Shown in pieces: positions 36,007-44,831 of a stretch of 64,000 nucleotides of DNA; within the stretch, counting starts at the first letter, position 1; each line of letters begins with the position of its first letter. Position numbers and translations under genes: made by a program. The notes beneath the pieces are model-generated. The model was given only the letters and a program-made list of their open reading frames with translations. It was not told the DNA's origin and did not search any database. The DNA is from CAYTMY01 sp964618075 (lineage in GTDB: Bacteria > Bacillota > Clostridia > Eubacteriales > Anaerofustaceae), in the NCBI GenBank assembly GCA_964618075.1, contig CAZTZO010000005.1, forward strand, positions 11,080 to 75,079. The letters run 5' to 3'.

Positions 36007-37224
36007 TTAAACGCTTATACCGGCTAAATATCCTGTGGAAAATGCAAGCTGCAAATTATATCCGCCGGTATGAGCATGCAAGGAAAGCATTTCGCCTGCC
36101 AGTGACAAGCCTTCCACACATTTTGAACGCATAGTTGACGGGTCTATTTCATCAACACGCACTCCTCCCGCAGTAATGATCGCCTCATTGTACCCGCATA
36201 ACGAGGTGATATTCAGCCCTAAGCCCTTGATCAATTTAATTATTCTTTTTCTTTCCTGCTGTGTGATTTGATTGACTTTTTTATCCGGCGCTATACCTGA
36301 CAATTCAACTATCTTTTTTGCAAGAGACAAGGGCAGAAGCTTATCGAGGCTGTTTTTGAAGGATTTGTTTTTTTTCTGTTCAAAATCCCTGAGGATTCTT
36401 GCATCAAGTTGTTTTTCATCCAAGGCGGGTTTTAAATCAATAATTATTTTATTATTCTTTAAGTTTGAAAAATAACAGCTCAGAGTAAGGACACACGGAC
36501 CGCTTATTCCATCGTGAGTGAAAAGCATTTCTCCGAATTCTTCTCTTATCTGCTTTGTGTCATTTACCAAAGTCAGCTTGACGTTCTTTAAGGACAGTCC
36601 GGCAAGCTCGCCGACCCACTTCTCTTTTGTTCTCATTGCGCATAATGCAGGAAGAGGTAGATTAAGCGAATGACCCGCTTCCTTTGCAAGCAGGTAGCCG
36701 TTGCCGTCTGAGCCTGTTGTCGGATAGCTTTTCCCTCCGCAGCACAATATAACATTGTCTGCTGTTAATATCTCGTTTTTATCTGTTTTTACTCCCGATA
36801 CTTTTTTATTGTTAAAAACAAGAGACTTTACATAAGTATTATAATCTATTTCAACTTTATTTTGTTTTAACAAAGTTAAAAACGCCTTTGTCACATCGGA
36901 GGCTTTATCTGAAACGGGGAACATCCTATTCCCTCTTTCCGTTTTCCCTTTAAAACCTGTTTGCTCAAGAAGCACATTAAGAGCGGCGGGATCAAAGGAA
37001 TACAACGCGCTGTATGCAAACTGCCTGTTTTCGAAAATATGCTCAAAAAAATCAGCGACATCACAATTATTCGTATAATTGCAACGTCCCTTACCGGTAA
37101 TATATATTTTTTTACCCAGCTTTTCGTTACGTTCTATCAACTTGACGTGATTGCCGTTTAAAGAAGCCGCATAGGCGGCTATCATTCCTGACGCGCCGCC
37201 ACCGACTACAATTACTTCTGACAT
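36007..37224 (-). CDS. NAD(P)/FAD-dependent oxidoreductase of the HI0933/BaiN family
   Basis: A 405-aa flavoprotein. FAD binding is shown by VVGGGASGMIAAYAA at residues 5-19 and LAGEMLSLHAHTGGYNLQLAFSTG at the C-terminus, the family hallmark. KIYITGKGRCNYTN and CCGGKSYPTTGSDGNGY are further HI0933 blocks. Members in gut Clostridia include BaiN, which acts in bile acid 7-dehydroxylation, but most have no assigned substrate and no bai operon is present here. It ends next to a hypothetical gene and starts 1 base after serA. Confidence 0.88.
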   Translation of the reverse strand: MSEVIVVGGGASGMIAAYAASLNGNHVKLIERNEKLGKKIYITGKGRCNYTNNCDVADFFEHIFENRQFAYSALYSFDPAALNVLLEQTGFKGKTERGNRMFPVSDKASDVTKAFLTLLKQNKVEIDYNTYVKSLVFNNKKVSGVKTDKNEILTADNVILCCGGKSYPTTGSDGNGYLLAKEAGHSLNLPLPALCAMRTKEKWVGELAGLSLKNVKLTLVNDTKQIREEFGEMLFTHDGISGPCVLTLSCYFSNLKNNKIIIDLKPALDEKQLDARILRDFEQKKNKSFKNSLDKLLPLSLAKKIVELSGIAPDKKVNQITQQERKRIIKLIKGLGLNITSLCGYNEAIITAGGVRVDEIDPSTMRSKCVEGLSLAGEMLSLHAHTGGYNLQLAFSTGYLAGISV

Positions 37225-38391
37225 TTATTTTTCCAGTTTTCTTACTTTTAGAACTCCGTCTATTTTTTTAAGATCATCAAGCGCATTTTCCGAAACCGAA
37301 GAATCGCATTCTATCATCGTGTACGCATAATCACCCTTGCTGTTATTGATCATATTGGAAATATTGATACCGTCGTTACCTAAAGACGCGGTTATCTGCC
37401 CCACCATATTGGGGATATTCTTATGATTTATTGTTATTCTGGGCTGCTCGTTAATATTGCCCATATAGCTCTTAGGATAATTTACGGAATTTTTGATGTT
37501 GCCGTTAATAAGATAGTCCGATATTTCCTCTGCCGCCATTATCGCACAATTTGTTTCGGATTCGGGAGTCGAAGCACCCAAATGAGGTATGGTAATGATG
37601 TTGTCATACCCTAAAAGCGTATTGTTCGGAAAATCGGTTACATAGCAGCCTATCTTTCCTGACTTTGCAGCTTCAATGATTGCTTCATCATCCACAAGAC
37701 CGCCTCTTGCAAAGTTAATAATATTAATGCCATCTTTGGCGCCATCTAATATTTTTTTGTTTACCATTTTTTTCGTTTTATCTATTAGAGGAAGATGAAG
37801 CGTTATGAAATCGCAGTTTTCAAAAAGCCAATCCATGGTATCGACTCTCTTAACTCCGCTATCAAGCATCCAAGCCGCTTCAACCGATATGTAAGGATCG
37901 TATCCGTAGACCTCCATTTCCATTGCCGTAAGCACATTTGCGACCTTTGCACCTATTGCGCCTAGACCGACAACGCCGACTTTCTTACCGAGAAGCTCAG
38001 GGCCGGCAAAAGCGGATTTCTTGCTTTCGACTTCTTTTTCTATTACAACATCGTTATCTTTTTCGCCACGCAGCCACTCTATGCCGGCTACTGTTTTTCT
38101 TGCCGATAATAATATTCCCAATATCGTCAGCTCTTTAACTGCATTTGCATTTGCTCCGGGTGTATTGAATACAACTACTCCATGCTGTGAATAGCTGTCC
38201 ACGGGTATATTGTTGACTCCTGCTCCAGCACGTGCTACCGCGCTTAGTTTATCTGTTAATTCTGCGTCTGTCATAGCATAGCTTCTGAGTATTATCCCGT
38301 CATAATCGGCATCTTCCGATACACTGAAATTATCTGGCAGCTTTGCCAAACCGATCGGATCTATTTTGTTAAATGTTTTGATTTTATACAT
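37225..38391 (-). CDS. serA: D-3-phosphoglycerate dehydrogenase
   Basis: The first step of serine synthesis, 388 aa, the short type. The NAD-binding core has GKKVGVVGLGAIGAKVANVL, and the catalytic residues lie in NFARGGLVDDEAI (Arg) and TIPHLGASTPESE (His). A C-terminal ACT domain (ITINHKNIPNMVGQITASL) suggests serine feedback control; the allosteric substrate-binding domain of longer forms is absent. GGAGG lies 7 bases before the ATG, and a terminator hairpin sits just upstream. Confidence 0.92.
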   Translation of the reverse strand: MYKIKTFNKIDPIGLAKLPDNFSVSEDADYDGIILRSYAMTDAELTDKLSAVARAGAGVNNIPVDSYSQHGVVVFNTPGANANAVKELTILGILLSARKTVAGIEWLRGEKDNDVVIEKEVESKKSAFAGPELLGKKVGVVGLGAIGAKVANVLTAMEMEVYGYDPYISVEAAWMLDSGVKRVDTMDWLFENCDFITLHLPLIDKTKKMVNKKILDGAKDGINIINFARGGLVDDEAIIEAAKSGKIGCYVTDFPNNTLLGYDNIITIPHLGASTPESETNCAIMAAEEISDYLINGNIKNSVNYPKSYMGNINEQPRITINHKNIPNMVGQITASLGNDGINISNMINNSKGDYAYTMIECDSSVSENALDDLKKIDGVLKVRKLEK

Positions 38392-38417
38392 TTTCTATCC
38401 TCCGTATTATTTTAAAT

Positions 38418-38447
38418 AAAAAGCCCAATAAATATTGAGCTTTTTTT
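38418..38447 (-). terminator. Terminator between the small basic ORF and serA
   Basis: Minus strand AAAAAAGCTCAATA pairs with TATTGGGCTTTTT across a 2-base loop, ending 26 bases before the serA start. A second inverted repeat (38441-38495) shares its A-run, so the two structures exclude each other. Confidence 0.75.
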
Positions 38448-38498
38448 AACGCCGTTGCAGTTGTTTTATTGTAAACTGCTTTACAGCGTAAAAAACGA

Positions 38499-38687
38499 CT
38501 ATGCCGAGATTTGTAAAATCATAGCCTTTGTTATATCGCCGATCTGGAGTTTTTTAACTTTGATTTCTTTCTTTAATTCCTTTATCTTAACTGTATCTTT
38601 GTATTTTCCCATTGCAAGCTCTCTACCCAAACGCTTTTGCAATTTACGCAGCTCATTTTTATTGGCAATTAAGGTATCTGCACTCAT
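38499..38687 (-). CDS. Small basic coiled-coil protein, unknown
   Basis: A 62-aa protein rich in Lys (ELKKEIKVKKLQIGD) with helical, heptad-like sequence over most of its length. I do not recognise it. AGAGGTG lies 6 bases before the ATG at 38685-38687, a strong ribosome binding site that makes it likely to be a real gene. The central pattern ELAMGKYKDTVKIKELKKEI resembles the middle of ribosomal protein L29, but the usual L29 gene lies in the S10 operon, and the resemblance may only be shared coiled-coil character. Confidence 0.6.
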   Translation of the reverse strand: MSADTLIANKNELRKLQKRLGRELAMGKYKDTVKIKELKKEIKVKKLQIGDITKAMILQISA

Positions 38688-38838
38688 CCTATTCACCTCT
38701 TTCTTTTATATCATTGTATTATATCATTAATGGCACGAATATCAAGCACTTTTGTTGTATTATTCAAATCATTACGCTAAACCGACATCACACTGAACAG
38801 CTTTTGTGTTATAAAACCTTGATTTAAAAAGCACATAA

Positions 38839-39552
38839 CTATTGTATTTGCTTTTGCATCTCTTTTTTTAAGCTGTTTACTATTCTCTTCTCAAGACGCG
38901 AAATGTAGGATTGGGATATATTCATATTCTCAGCGACTTCCTTTTGCGTAAATCTTTTCATTCCGTTTATTCCGAAACGCATATTAATAATTATTTTCTC
39001 TTGTTCATTTAACGTGTCTATTGCACCGTTCAAATCTGAAATCTCGTTTTCTCTTTCTATATTGCATGAAACCTCGTCTTCATCACTGCTTATTATATCG
39101 CTCAATAAAAGCTCGTTGCCGTCCCAGTCAGTATTCAGGGGTTCGTCCAGCGAGATCTCCCCTTTCCTGCGATTCACCTTTCTTAAATACATAAGAATCT
39201 CGTTTTCTATGCATTTGGAGGCGTATGTTGCAAGCTTTATCTGCTTGTCGCTTTTATATGTTCCGACAGCCTTTATCAAACCGATAGTCCCTATAGAAAT
39301 AAGATCCTCCAAATTATTTATATTGTTATCAAATTTTCTTGCGATGTATACCACTAATCTTAAATTGTGTTCAATAAGAATATTTTTTGCCTGCACGTCG
39401 TCCATACCAAGACGATTGATATAAAACGCCTCTTCTTTTTTATCCAATTGAGTAGGAAGCGAATCATAGGTAGCGATATAAAATACGCACGAATTGTCGT
39501 TATCTATTAATTTTGACAGAGCCTTTCTCATTAATTCGCCGATATAAATCAT
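38839..39552 (-). CDS. sigE: Sporulation sigma factor SigE
   Basis: Sigma-E directs early mother-cell transcription. It is 237 aa from the ATG at 39550-39552, which has AGGAG 6 bases upstream. LRLVVYIARKFDNNINNLEDLISIGTIGLIKA (regions 1.2-2.1) and KLATYASKCIENEILMYLR (2.3-2.4) are almost diagnostic, and DEPLNTDWDGNELLLSDI is typical of SigE. Region 4.2 (FTQKEVAENMNISQSYISRLE) is intact. A short N-terminal pro-sequence precedes the conserved core, to be cut by SpoIIGA encoded just upstream. spoIIGA ends in the TGA just before this start. Confidence 0.95.
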   Translation of the reverse strand: MIYIGELMRKALSKLIDNDNSCVFYIATYDSLPTQLDKKEEAFYINRLGMDDVQAKNILIEHNLRLVVYIARKFDNNINNLEDLISIGTIGLIKAVGTYKSDKQIKLATYASKCIENEILMYLRKVNRRKGEISLDEPLNTDWDGNELLLSDIISSDEDEVSCNIERENEISDLNGAIDTLNEQEKIIINMRFGINGMKRFTQKEVAENMNISQSYISRLEKRIVNSLKKEMQKQIQ

Positions 39553-39554
39553 AA

Positions 39555-40412
39555 TCAACTCCTTTGTGTTATTTTATTAGGATTATATATACCGTTATAT
39601 TCTTTGCCGTTTAGACATTTAGCGCACGAAAGAACAGGAGATATTATCACATTTCCGTTATCAAATACTATTCTGTCTGCCCTGAAGGATATAGTCCAAT
39701 CAGATGATACGACCGTTGAAAATTTCAATGCGTCTAATCTTCTGCGTTTTTTTTCAGGCAATGCTACAATAAATTTCAGGTATTCATCGTATGAATGTAA
39801 TGATATCGGAGTAAAGCCGACAATACTCTCGAATATCTCTTCACTTAAAAACAATACGGGATTTCCAAGCTTGTCTGTTGCAATGTTTCCCGTATCGGCG
39901 AACATAATAATATCTTTTATTATCACATCATCGTATTCCACCAAACAGGTATGTTTTGCACATTTGTATAAGAAAGTATTTCTTAACATTTTCAAACAGA
40001 CGGTATTTATACTTCTTCCTAAAACCAGTCCGAAAATAAAAGTGAAGATATTACATGATATTTTTGTTTGTATAAAAGAAGCATCAAACAAATAAGTTAC
40101 CAATATTATGCATCCGGAACAAATTGCCGATGAAAAAACAAGCATTAACAAGGCACAGACGTATTTCCTTAAACTTATTTTCGGATATATCAAGGGCACA
40201 CACATAAGACTGCTTGCAAGAATTTTTATCAAGAAACAAGGATATGGCAATTTAAAACATATCAGAATGATTATGAATATTAAACCGATGAAAGATGAAG
40301 CCGTAGCTCTTAAAAGTTTGGATTTGACTTGAAGATTTTCTGCGACTACTGAAGCAACAACGAAGTTTGCCGCCAGATTTATGAAAATAAACTCTTCTCC
40401 ATATATGTACAT
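39555..40412 (-). CDS. spoIIGA: Sigma-E processing peptidase SpoIIGA
   Basis: A membrane aspartic protease that cleaves pro-sigma-E during sporulation. It is 285 aa. Five or so TM helices fill the first 150 residues, and the C-terminal soluble domain carries the catalytic Asp in MFADTGN, the equivalent of the GLxDSGN motif of B. subtilis. PVLSCAKCLNGKEYNGIYNP ends the domain. I chose the ATG at 40410-40412 with AGAGGG just upstream; the frame extends 11 codons further. It is coupled to sigE. Confidence 0.9.
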   Translation of the reverse strand: MYIYGEEFIFINLAANFVVASVVAENLQVKSKLLRATASSFIGLIFIIILICFKLPYPCFLIKILASSLMCVPLIYPKISLRKYVCALLMLVFSSAICSGCIILVTYLFDASFIQTKISCNIFTFIFGLVLGRSINTVCLKMLRNTFLYKCAKHTCLVEYDDVIIKDIIMFADTGNIATDKLGNPVLFLSEEIFESIVGFTPISLHSYDEYLKFIVALPEKKRRRLDALKFSTVVSSDWTISFRADRIVFDNGNVIISPVLSCAKCLNGKEYNGIYNPNKITQRS

Positions 40413-40430
40413 TTGTCCCTCTGTATATAA

Positions 40431-40461
40431 ATTATACATTTCCAAATCGTCTATTTTGTCG
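40431..40461 (-). promoter_or_regulatory. Possible spoIIGA promoter with a Spo0A-like box
   Basis: A perfect TATAAT (40431-40436 on the minus strand) and, 17 bases upstream, TTTTGTCG on the plus strand (40454-40461), which resembles the Spo0A box TTTGTCGA. The predicted leader would be very short, so this is tentative. Confidence 0.3.
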
Positions 40462-40532
40462 TTTTATACTATCGGGAGAATAATGTTTTTTTCACCAATG
40501 AGCTTTATTAAGAATAATATAAAACGAAATAA

Positions 40533-40554
40533 GACGTCTTTAAATAAAGATGTC
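40533..40554 (+). other. Inverted repeat in front of the ABC transporter operon
   Basis: GACGTCTTTA, a 2-base gap, TAAAGATGTC: 10-bp arms with a single G-T pair, 20 bases before the binding-protein ATG and next to its AAGGAG site. It could be an operator or an RBS-near hairpin. Confidence 0.5.
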
Positions 40555-40574
40555 GATAAAAAAAGGAGTGAAAA

Positions 40575-41555
40575 ATGAGAAAATCTATTCTCTTTATTCT
40601 TGCTTCTCTTGTTCTTTGCGTTGTATTGTGCTTTTCTGCTTGCACGGGCGATAAAACCAATACCGTTAAAGTCAACGAAGTGACGCACTCGGTGTTTTAT
40701 GCGCCTCAATACGCAGCAATGGCGCTTGGATACTTCGAGGAAGAAGGGCTTAATATAGAATTAACTAACGGAGGCGGCGCAGATAAAACCATGGCTGCCG
40801 TATTAAGCGGAGACGCTGATATAGGTTTATGCGGGCCCGAAGCGACAATCTATGTTTACAAACAAGGAAATGAAGATTATGCTCAAAGCTTTGCACAGCT
40901 TACACAATGCGACGGTTCTTTTATTATTGCACGTGAGCCAAACGACAATTTTGAGATATCCGATTTAAAGGGAAGCCATATCATCGCCGGTAGAAAAGGC
41001 GGTATGCCTGTGATGGTTCTTGAGTGGATATTGAAAAATAATGGACTTGATTTATCCAAGGACGTTTATGTTGACACCTCAGTAACCTTCAACGCCATGG
41101 CAGGCGCCTTTATCGGCGGAAACGGTGATTATGTTTCTTTGTTTGAGCCTACAGCCACTTTACTTGTCAACGAAAACAAAGGTTACGTCGTTATGTCGCT
41201 GGGAGAAAAGAGCGGTAGGATACCGTATACGGCATATAATGCAAAGAAAAGCTACATTCAAAAGCGCCCCGATATCATAAAAGCTTTTACAAAAGCACTC
41301 AACAAAGGACAGAAATATGTAGCAAATAACAGTGCAAAAGATATTGCCGAATGTATCAGCGGATTTTTCCCCGACACTGACAAAGCAGACATCGAAAGAG
41401 CCATTGAAAGCTATAAATCTATAGGAGCATATGCCGAAAGCACCTATTTTTCGCAAGAATCATTTGATTTGCTTCAAAACATTATTATGGAAGCCGGCGA
41501 ATTGAGCGAACATGTCGATTACGACAAACTCGTCTATACAAAATATATGGATTAG
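40575..41555 (+). CDS. ABC transporter substrate-binding lipoprotein (NMT1/SsuA-like)
   Basis: A 326-aa lipoprotein with a lipobox at Cys23 (CFSAC). Residues after the signal (EVTHSVFYAPQYAAMALGYFEEEGLNIEL, TVLSGDADIGLCG-like) follow the NMT1/SsuA fold, whose members bind sulfonates, nitrate, taurine or thiamine precursors. The sequence alone does not tell which. An AAGGAG site lies before the ATG. The ATPase and permease genes follow in the same direction, giving a complete importer. Confidence 0.85.
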   Translation: MRKSILFILASLVLCVVLCFSACTGDKTNTVKVNEVTHSVFYAPQYAAMALGYFEEEGLNIELTNGGGADKTMAAVLSGDADIGLCGPEATIYVYKQGNEDYAQSFAQLTQCDGSFIIAREPNDNFEISDLKGSHIIAGRKGGMPVMVLEWILKNNGLDLSKDVYVDTSVTFNAMAGAFIGGNGDYVSLFEPTATLLVNENKGYVVMSLGEKSGRIPYTAYNAKKSYIQKRPDIIKAFTKALNKGQKYVANNSAKDIAECISGFFPDTDKADIERAIESYKSIGAYAESTYFSQESFDLLQNIIMEAGELSEHVDYDKLVYTKYMD

Positions 41556-41567
41556 AAAGGATCACAG

Positions 41568-42317
41568 ATGCAGCCTTTGATCGAATTGAAAGAAATATCG
41601 AAAACTTACCATTCTCTCAATGAAGAAACCGTTGCGATCGAAGGTTTTTCGCTGCAAGTCTACAAAAATGATTTTATCGCTATTGTAGGGCCGAGCGGAT
41701 GCGGTAAATCCAGCATATTGTCAGTAATATCCGGCTTGTCCGAACAAAGCGGCGGCGAATTGATTTTTAATAAGCAAAACCCATCGATCGGTTATATGCT
41801 TCAACAGGATCATCTTTTCCCATGGCGTACAATTTACAAAAATGCTGTAATAGGTTTAGAGATACAAAACAAACTCACAAGAAAAAACATCGATCATGTT
41901 GAAGACTTACTCAAAACTTACGGTTTATACGAGTTTAAGGATTCATACCCTTCGCAATTATCGGGAGGTATGCGCCAAAGAGTGGCCTTAATCAGAACAC
42001 TTGCAGTAAAACCGGATATCTTGTTGCTCGATGAACCGTTCTCAGCGCTTGATTATCAGACAAGACTTGCGGTAAGCGAAGATATAGGTAACATTATAAA
42101 AAAAGAAGGCATCACTGCTGTTTTTGTCACTCACGATCTTAATGAAGCGATATGTCTTTCAAACAGAGTGGTTGTGATGTCAAAACGACCTTCATACGTC
42201 AAAAATATCTATGATATTGATTTGGGGAAAGAATACCTTACTGTAACGCAGAAACGAAATTCACCATTATTTTCTTCGTATTACAATATGATATGGAAGG
42301 ATTTGGACATCTCATGA
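41568..42317 (+). CDS. ABC transporter ATP-binding protein (SsuB/TauB/NrtD-like)
   Basis: The ATPase of the importer, 249 aa. Walker A is GPSGCGKSS at residues 41-49, the Q-loop follows in MLQQDHLFPW, the signature is LSGGMRQRVAL and Walker B is ILLLDEPFSALD. The sequence FPWRT after the Q-loop is typical of the nitrate/sulfonate/taurine group. AGAAAGGATC precedes the ATG. The stop overlaps the permease start as ATGA. Confidence 0.9.
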   Translation: MQPLIELKEISKTYHSLNEETVAIEGFSLQVYKNDFIAIVGPSGCGKSSILSVISGLSEQSGGELIFNKQNPSIGYMLQQDHLFPWRTIYKNAVIGLEIQNKLTRKNIDHVEDLLKTYGLYEFKDSYPSQLSGGMRQRVALIRTLAVKPDILLLDEPFSALDYQTRLAVSEDIGNIIKKEGITAVFVTHDLNEAICLSNRVVVMSKRPSYVKNIYDIDLGKEYLTVTQKRNSPLFSSYYNMIWKDLDIS

Positions 42318-43120
42318 ATAAAAAAAGCTTCTCTTTAGAACACGACAAATACGTAAAATCATACAATAGAAAAAAATCCTTGGTTTTGCTCCTGCAAATA
42401 GGGATATTGGTATTTTTAATTATACTTTGGCAAATTGCGGCAAGCTTGGGCTGGATAGATGTATTTATCGCAAGCTCACCGATAAAAATATGCGAAACCT
42501 TCCTCACTTTAATAAAACAAGGAGATTTCCTTTCACATCTGTTTGTTACACTATCGGAAACTTTGGGTGGATTTATTATCGGAATTGTCGTAGGCTTTTT
42601 GGTATCCGTGATCTTATGGTGGTTTCCTATCGTTTCGGATGTTTTGGATCCTTATCTTGTGGTTCTCAATGCTATGCCTAAGGTAGCTTTGGGGCCGATA
42701 ATAATCATATGGGGCGGCGCTGGTATCGGCTCGATAATAATAATGACGCTTGCAATTTCGACAATATCGACAATTATAGGCGTATATGGCGGTTTTGCCT
42801 GTGCAGAGCGTGAAAAGCAGATGCTTTTAAAGACCTTCGGAGCCGACAAATTTCAGCTATTGACAAAAGTGGTCATACCGACATCATATGCCAATATTAT
42901 TAGTAATCTCAAAATCAACATCGGTCTATGCTGGGTAGGCGTGATAATGGGAGAATTTCTTGTCAGTAAAGCAGGATTGGGTTATTTGATAATGTACGCA
43001 TCTCAGGTGTTCAATCTTAACCTTGTGATGTGCGGAATCATCCTTGTTTCCTTATGTGCCGCGATGATGTATGCACTAATATTTTATATAGAAAAACGAC
43101 TGAAAGCAAAGTTCGAATAA
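42314..43120 (+). CDS. ABC transporter permease (SsuC/TauC-like)
   Basis: The membrane subunit of the importer, 268 aa, about six TM helices. The permease core contains PLTVVLNAMPKVALGPIIIIWGG-like sequence (residues YLVVLNAMPKVALGP are seen), the EAA-loop region LKTFGADKFQLLTKVVIP, and IGLCWVGVIMGEFL. I chose the ATG at 42314-42316, which overlaps the stop of the ATPase gene (ATGA); an ATG 7 codons upstream lies deeper in that gene. A terminator follows. Confidence 0.88.
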   Translation: MNKKSFSLEHDKYVKSYNRKKSLVLLLQIGILVFLIILWQIAASLGWIDVFIASSPIKICETFLTLIKQGDFLSHLFVTLSETLGGFIIGIVVGFLVSVILWWFPIVSDVLDPYLVVLNAMPKVALGPIIIIWGGAGIGSIIIMTLAISTISTIIGVYGGFACAEREKQMLLKTFGADKFQLLTKVVIPTSYANIISNLKINIGLCWVGVIMGEFLVSKAGLGYLIMYASQVFNLNLVMCGIILVSLCAAMMYALIFYIEKRLKAKFE

Positions 43121-43137
43121 TGAGATAAAATACTTCA

Positions 43138-43165
43138 AAAAAGCGCTTAATAAAAGCGCTTTTTT
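43138..43165 (+). terminator. Terminator of the ABC transporter operon
   Basis: AAAAAGCGCTT / AAGCGCTTTTT with a short A+T loop and a run of T, 17 bases after the permease stop. Confidence 0.85.
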
Positions 43166-43239
43166 TGTTCGAAACACTTGCGTTTTTTTGTCATTTATGG
43201 TATCATTTTGTCATAGATTATGATTCGGAAAAAGGGCAA

Positions 43240-43920
43240 ATGATTTCTTTTAAAAACGTATCGAAAATTTATCCAAATGAAGAAGCTCCCGCACTTGAAA
43301 ATATCAATCTTGATATTAAACAAGGTGAGTTTGTATTCTTTGTCGGTAAGAGCGGAGCAGGCAAATCCACTCTTATCAGAATGCTTTTGAGAGAGATACT
43401 TCCATCTGAAGGAATAATTAAAGTATCCGGAAAAGATCTGTCGGTATTAAAGAACAAAGAGCTGCCGTATTACAGAAGAAAAATAGGTATTGTTTTTCAA
43501 GATTTCAGACTGTTGGAAAATAAAACCGTATACGAAAACATAGCTTTTGCAATGGAAGCAGTACGAACAAATCCCAAAACAGTCAAAAGAGTCATACCTA
43601 AAGTCCTTAACATGGTCGGCTTGCGTGATAAAGCAAGAAAATATCCGGATTCCCTGTCGGGTGGCGAACAACAGCGCGTTGCCGTCGCACGTTCTATTAT
43701 TAATAACCCGAAAATCCTTATATGTGATGAGCCGACGGGCAATCTCGACCCTGCTACAAGCGCAGGTATAATGAATTTATTATCCGATATAAACAATCTC
43801 GGCACAACTGTATTAGTCGCTACGCATGATATAACAATGGTAGACAGAATGAAAAAAAGAGTTATATCACTCAATAACGGAAATGTCGTCAGCGACAGAG
43901 TGGGAGGTTATTATAACTGA
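43240..43920 (+). CDS. ftsE: Cell division ATP-binding protein FtsE
   Basis: The ATPase partner of FtsX, 226 aa. Walker A GKSGAGKST is at residues 36-44, the signature is LSGGEQQRVAVARSI and Walker B LICDEPTGNLDP. QDFRLLENKTVYENIAFAM is typical of FtsE. I chose the ATG at 43240, with AAAGGG shortly upstream; the open frame begins 25 codons earlier in sequence that does not look like FtsE and overlaps the terminator. ftsX follows 2 bases later. Confidence 0.94.
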   Translation: MISFKNVSKIYPNEEAPALENINLDIKQGEFVFFVGKSGAGKSTLIRMLLREILPSEGIIKVSGKDLSVLKNKELPYYRRKIGIVFQDFRLLENKTVYENIAFAMEAVRTNPKTVKRVIPKVLNMVGLRDKARKYPDSLSGGEQQRVAVARSIINNPKILICDEPTGNLDPATSAGIMNLLSDINNLGTTVLVATHDITMVDRMKKRVISLNNGNVVSDRVGGYYN

Positions 43921-43922
43921 CT

Positions 43923-44822
43923 ATGAATACTCTTAAAATTTTCATTCGTGATTCGCTGCATAATATAAAAAGAAATTCCGTCATGAGCGTTGCTTCTGTG
44001 TTAAGCGTTGTATGCGCACTCGTTATTGTCGGTGTAGTACTCGCTATCGCAATAAATATTCAGTATATAACAAAGCAGATAGAAAGTAATCTTGAAGTAA
44101 AGGTATATCTCAATGACAATATACCGACATTGGTTCAGGAAACAATATATCAGGATTTGCTTTCATACGACGGAGTAGTTTCGGTTACCTTTGAATCGAA
44201 GGAAGAAGCTCTTGCTAAATTCAAAGAAACCCTGGGTGAAGAGAATGCGTCTTTAGTCGCAAGCTATACAGCCAAAAATTCTCCCTTACCTGCGTCCTTT
44301 ATCGTTAAAATGGAAAATGCGGAACAAATCAATTCCCTGTATTCATATTCCAAGGATCTCGAGGGCGTACGCGATGTAATTTACGGAGAACAAACTGTAG
44401 AAAAGCTTTTGCAATTTAATAAATTTACAAATACTATTACGTGGATAGTGGTTGCGGTATTGAGTGTGATTGCAGTTTTTATTATCTTCAATACAATAAA
44501 GCTTACGGTATTCTCGAGAAGAAACGAGATATCAATAATGAAATATGTAGGCGCCACGGATTGGTATATCAGATTCCCATTCATCATCGAAGGTTCGATA
44601 TTGGGATTATTCGGAGCATTTTTCTCTATACTGCTACTTAGAAATATTTATTATTTCCTTGTAGGATTGCTTCAGGGCTCCATGTCAGTTCTTCCCCTCG
44701 GACAAACTCTTGCACCTGCGGGATACGTAATGACGCAAATTTCATTGATATTTGTTATATACGGAATACTTTTAGGAACCATAGGCAGTTCATTTTCTCT
44801 CAAAAAATTCCTTAACGTTTAG
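43923..44822 (+). CDS. ftsX: Cell division protein FtsX
   Basis: A polytopic membrane protein that, with FtsE, relays an ATP-driven signal to a peptidoglycan hydrolase outside the cell. It is 299 aa. TM1 lies at about 20-43 (MSVASVLSVVCALVIVGVVLAI), then a large extracytoplasmic domain of about 120 residues (with LEVKVYLND), then three TM helices around FNTIKLTVFSRRNEISIMKYVGATDWYIRFPFIIEG, of which the stretch RNEISIMKYVGAT is the family signature. The M23 gene 9 bases downstream is its probable target. Confidence 0.92.
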   Translation: MNTLKIFIRDSLHNIKRNSVMSVASVLSVVCALVIVGVVLAIAINIQYITKQIESNLEVKVYLNDNIPTLVQETIYQDLLSYDGVVSVTFESKEEALAKFKETLGEENASLVASYTAKNSPLPASFIVKMENAEQINSLYSYSKDLEGVRDVIYGEQTVEKLLQFNKFTNTITWIVVAVLSVIAVFIIFNTIKLTVFSRRNEISIMKYVGATDWYIRFPFIIEGSILGLFGAFFSILLLRNIYYFLVGLLQGSMSVLPLGQTLAPAGYVMTQISLIFVIYGILLGTIGSSFSLKKFLNV

Positions 44823-44831
44823 GAGACGGTT

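Noticed and set aside
36007..37224. BaiN bile-acid enzyme
   Set aside because: The HI0933 family is broad and no other bai gene is present, so the specific function is not supported.
39604..40095. Open frame of 163 codons on the plus strand
   Set aside because: Antisense to spoIIGA, with no start signals and no similarity that I can see.
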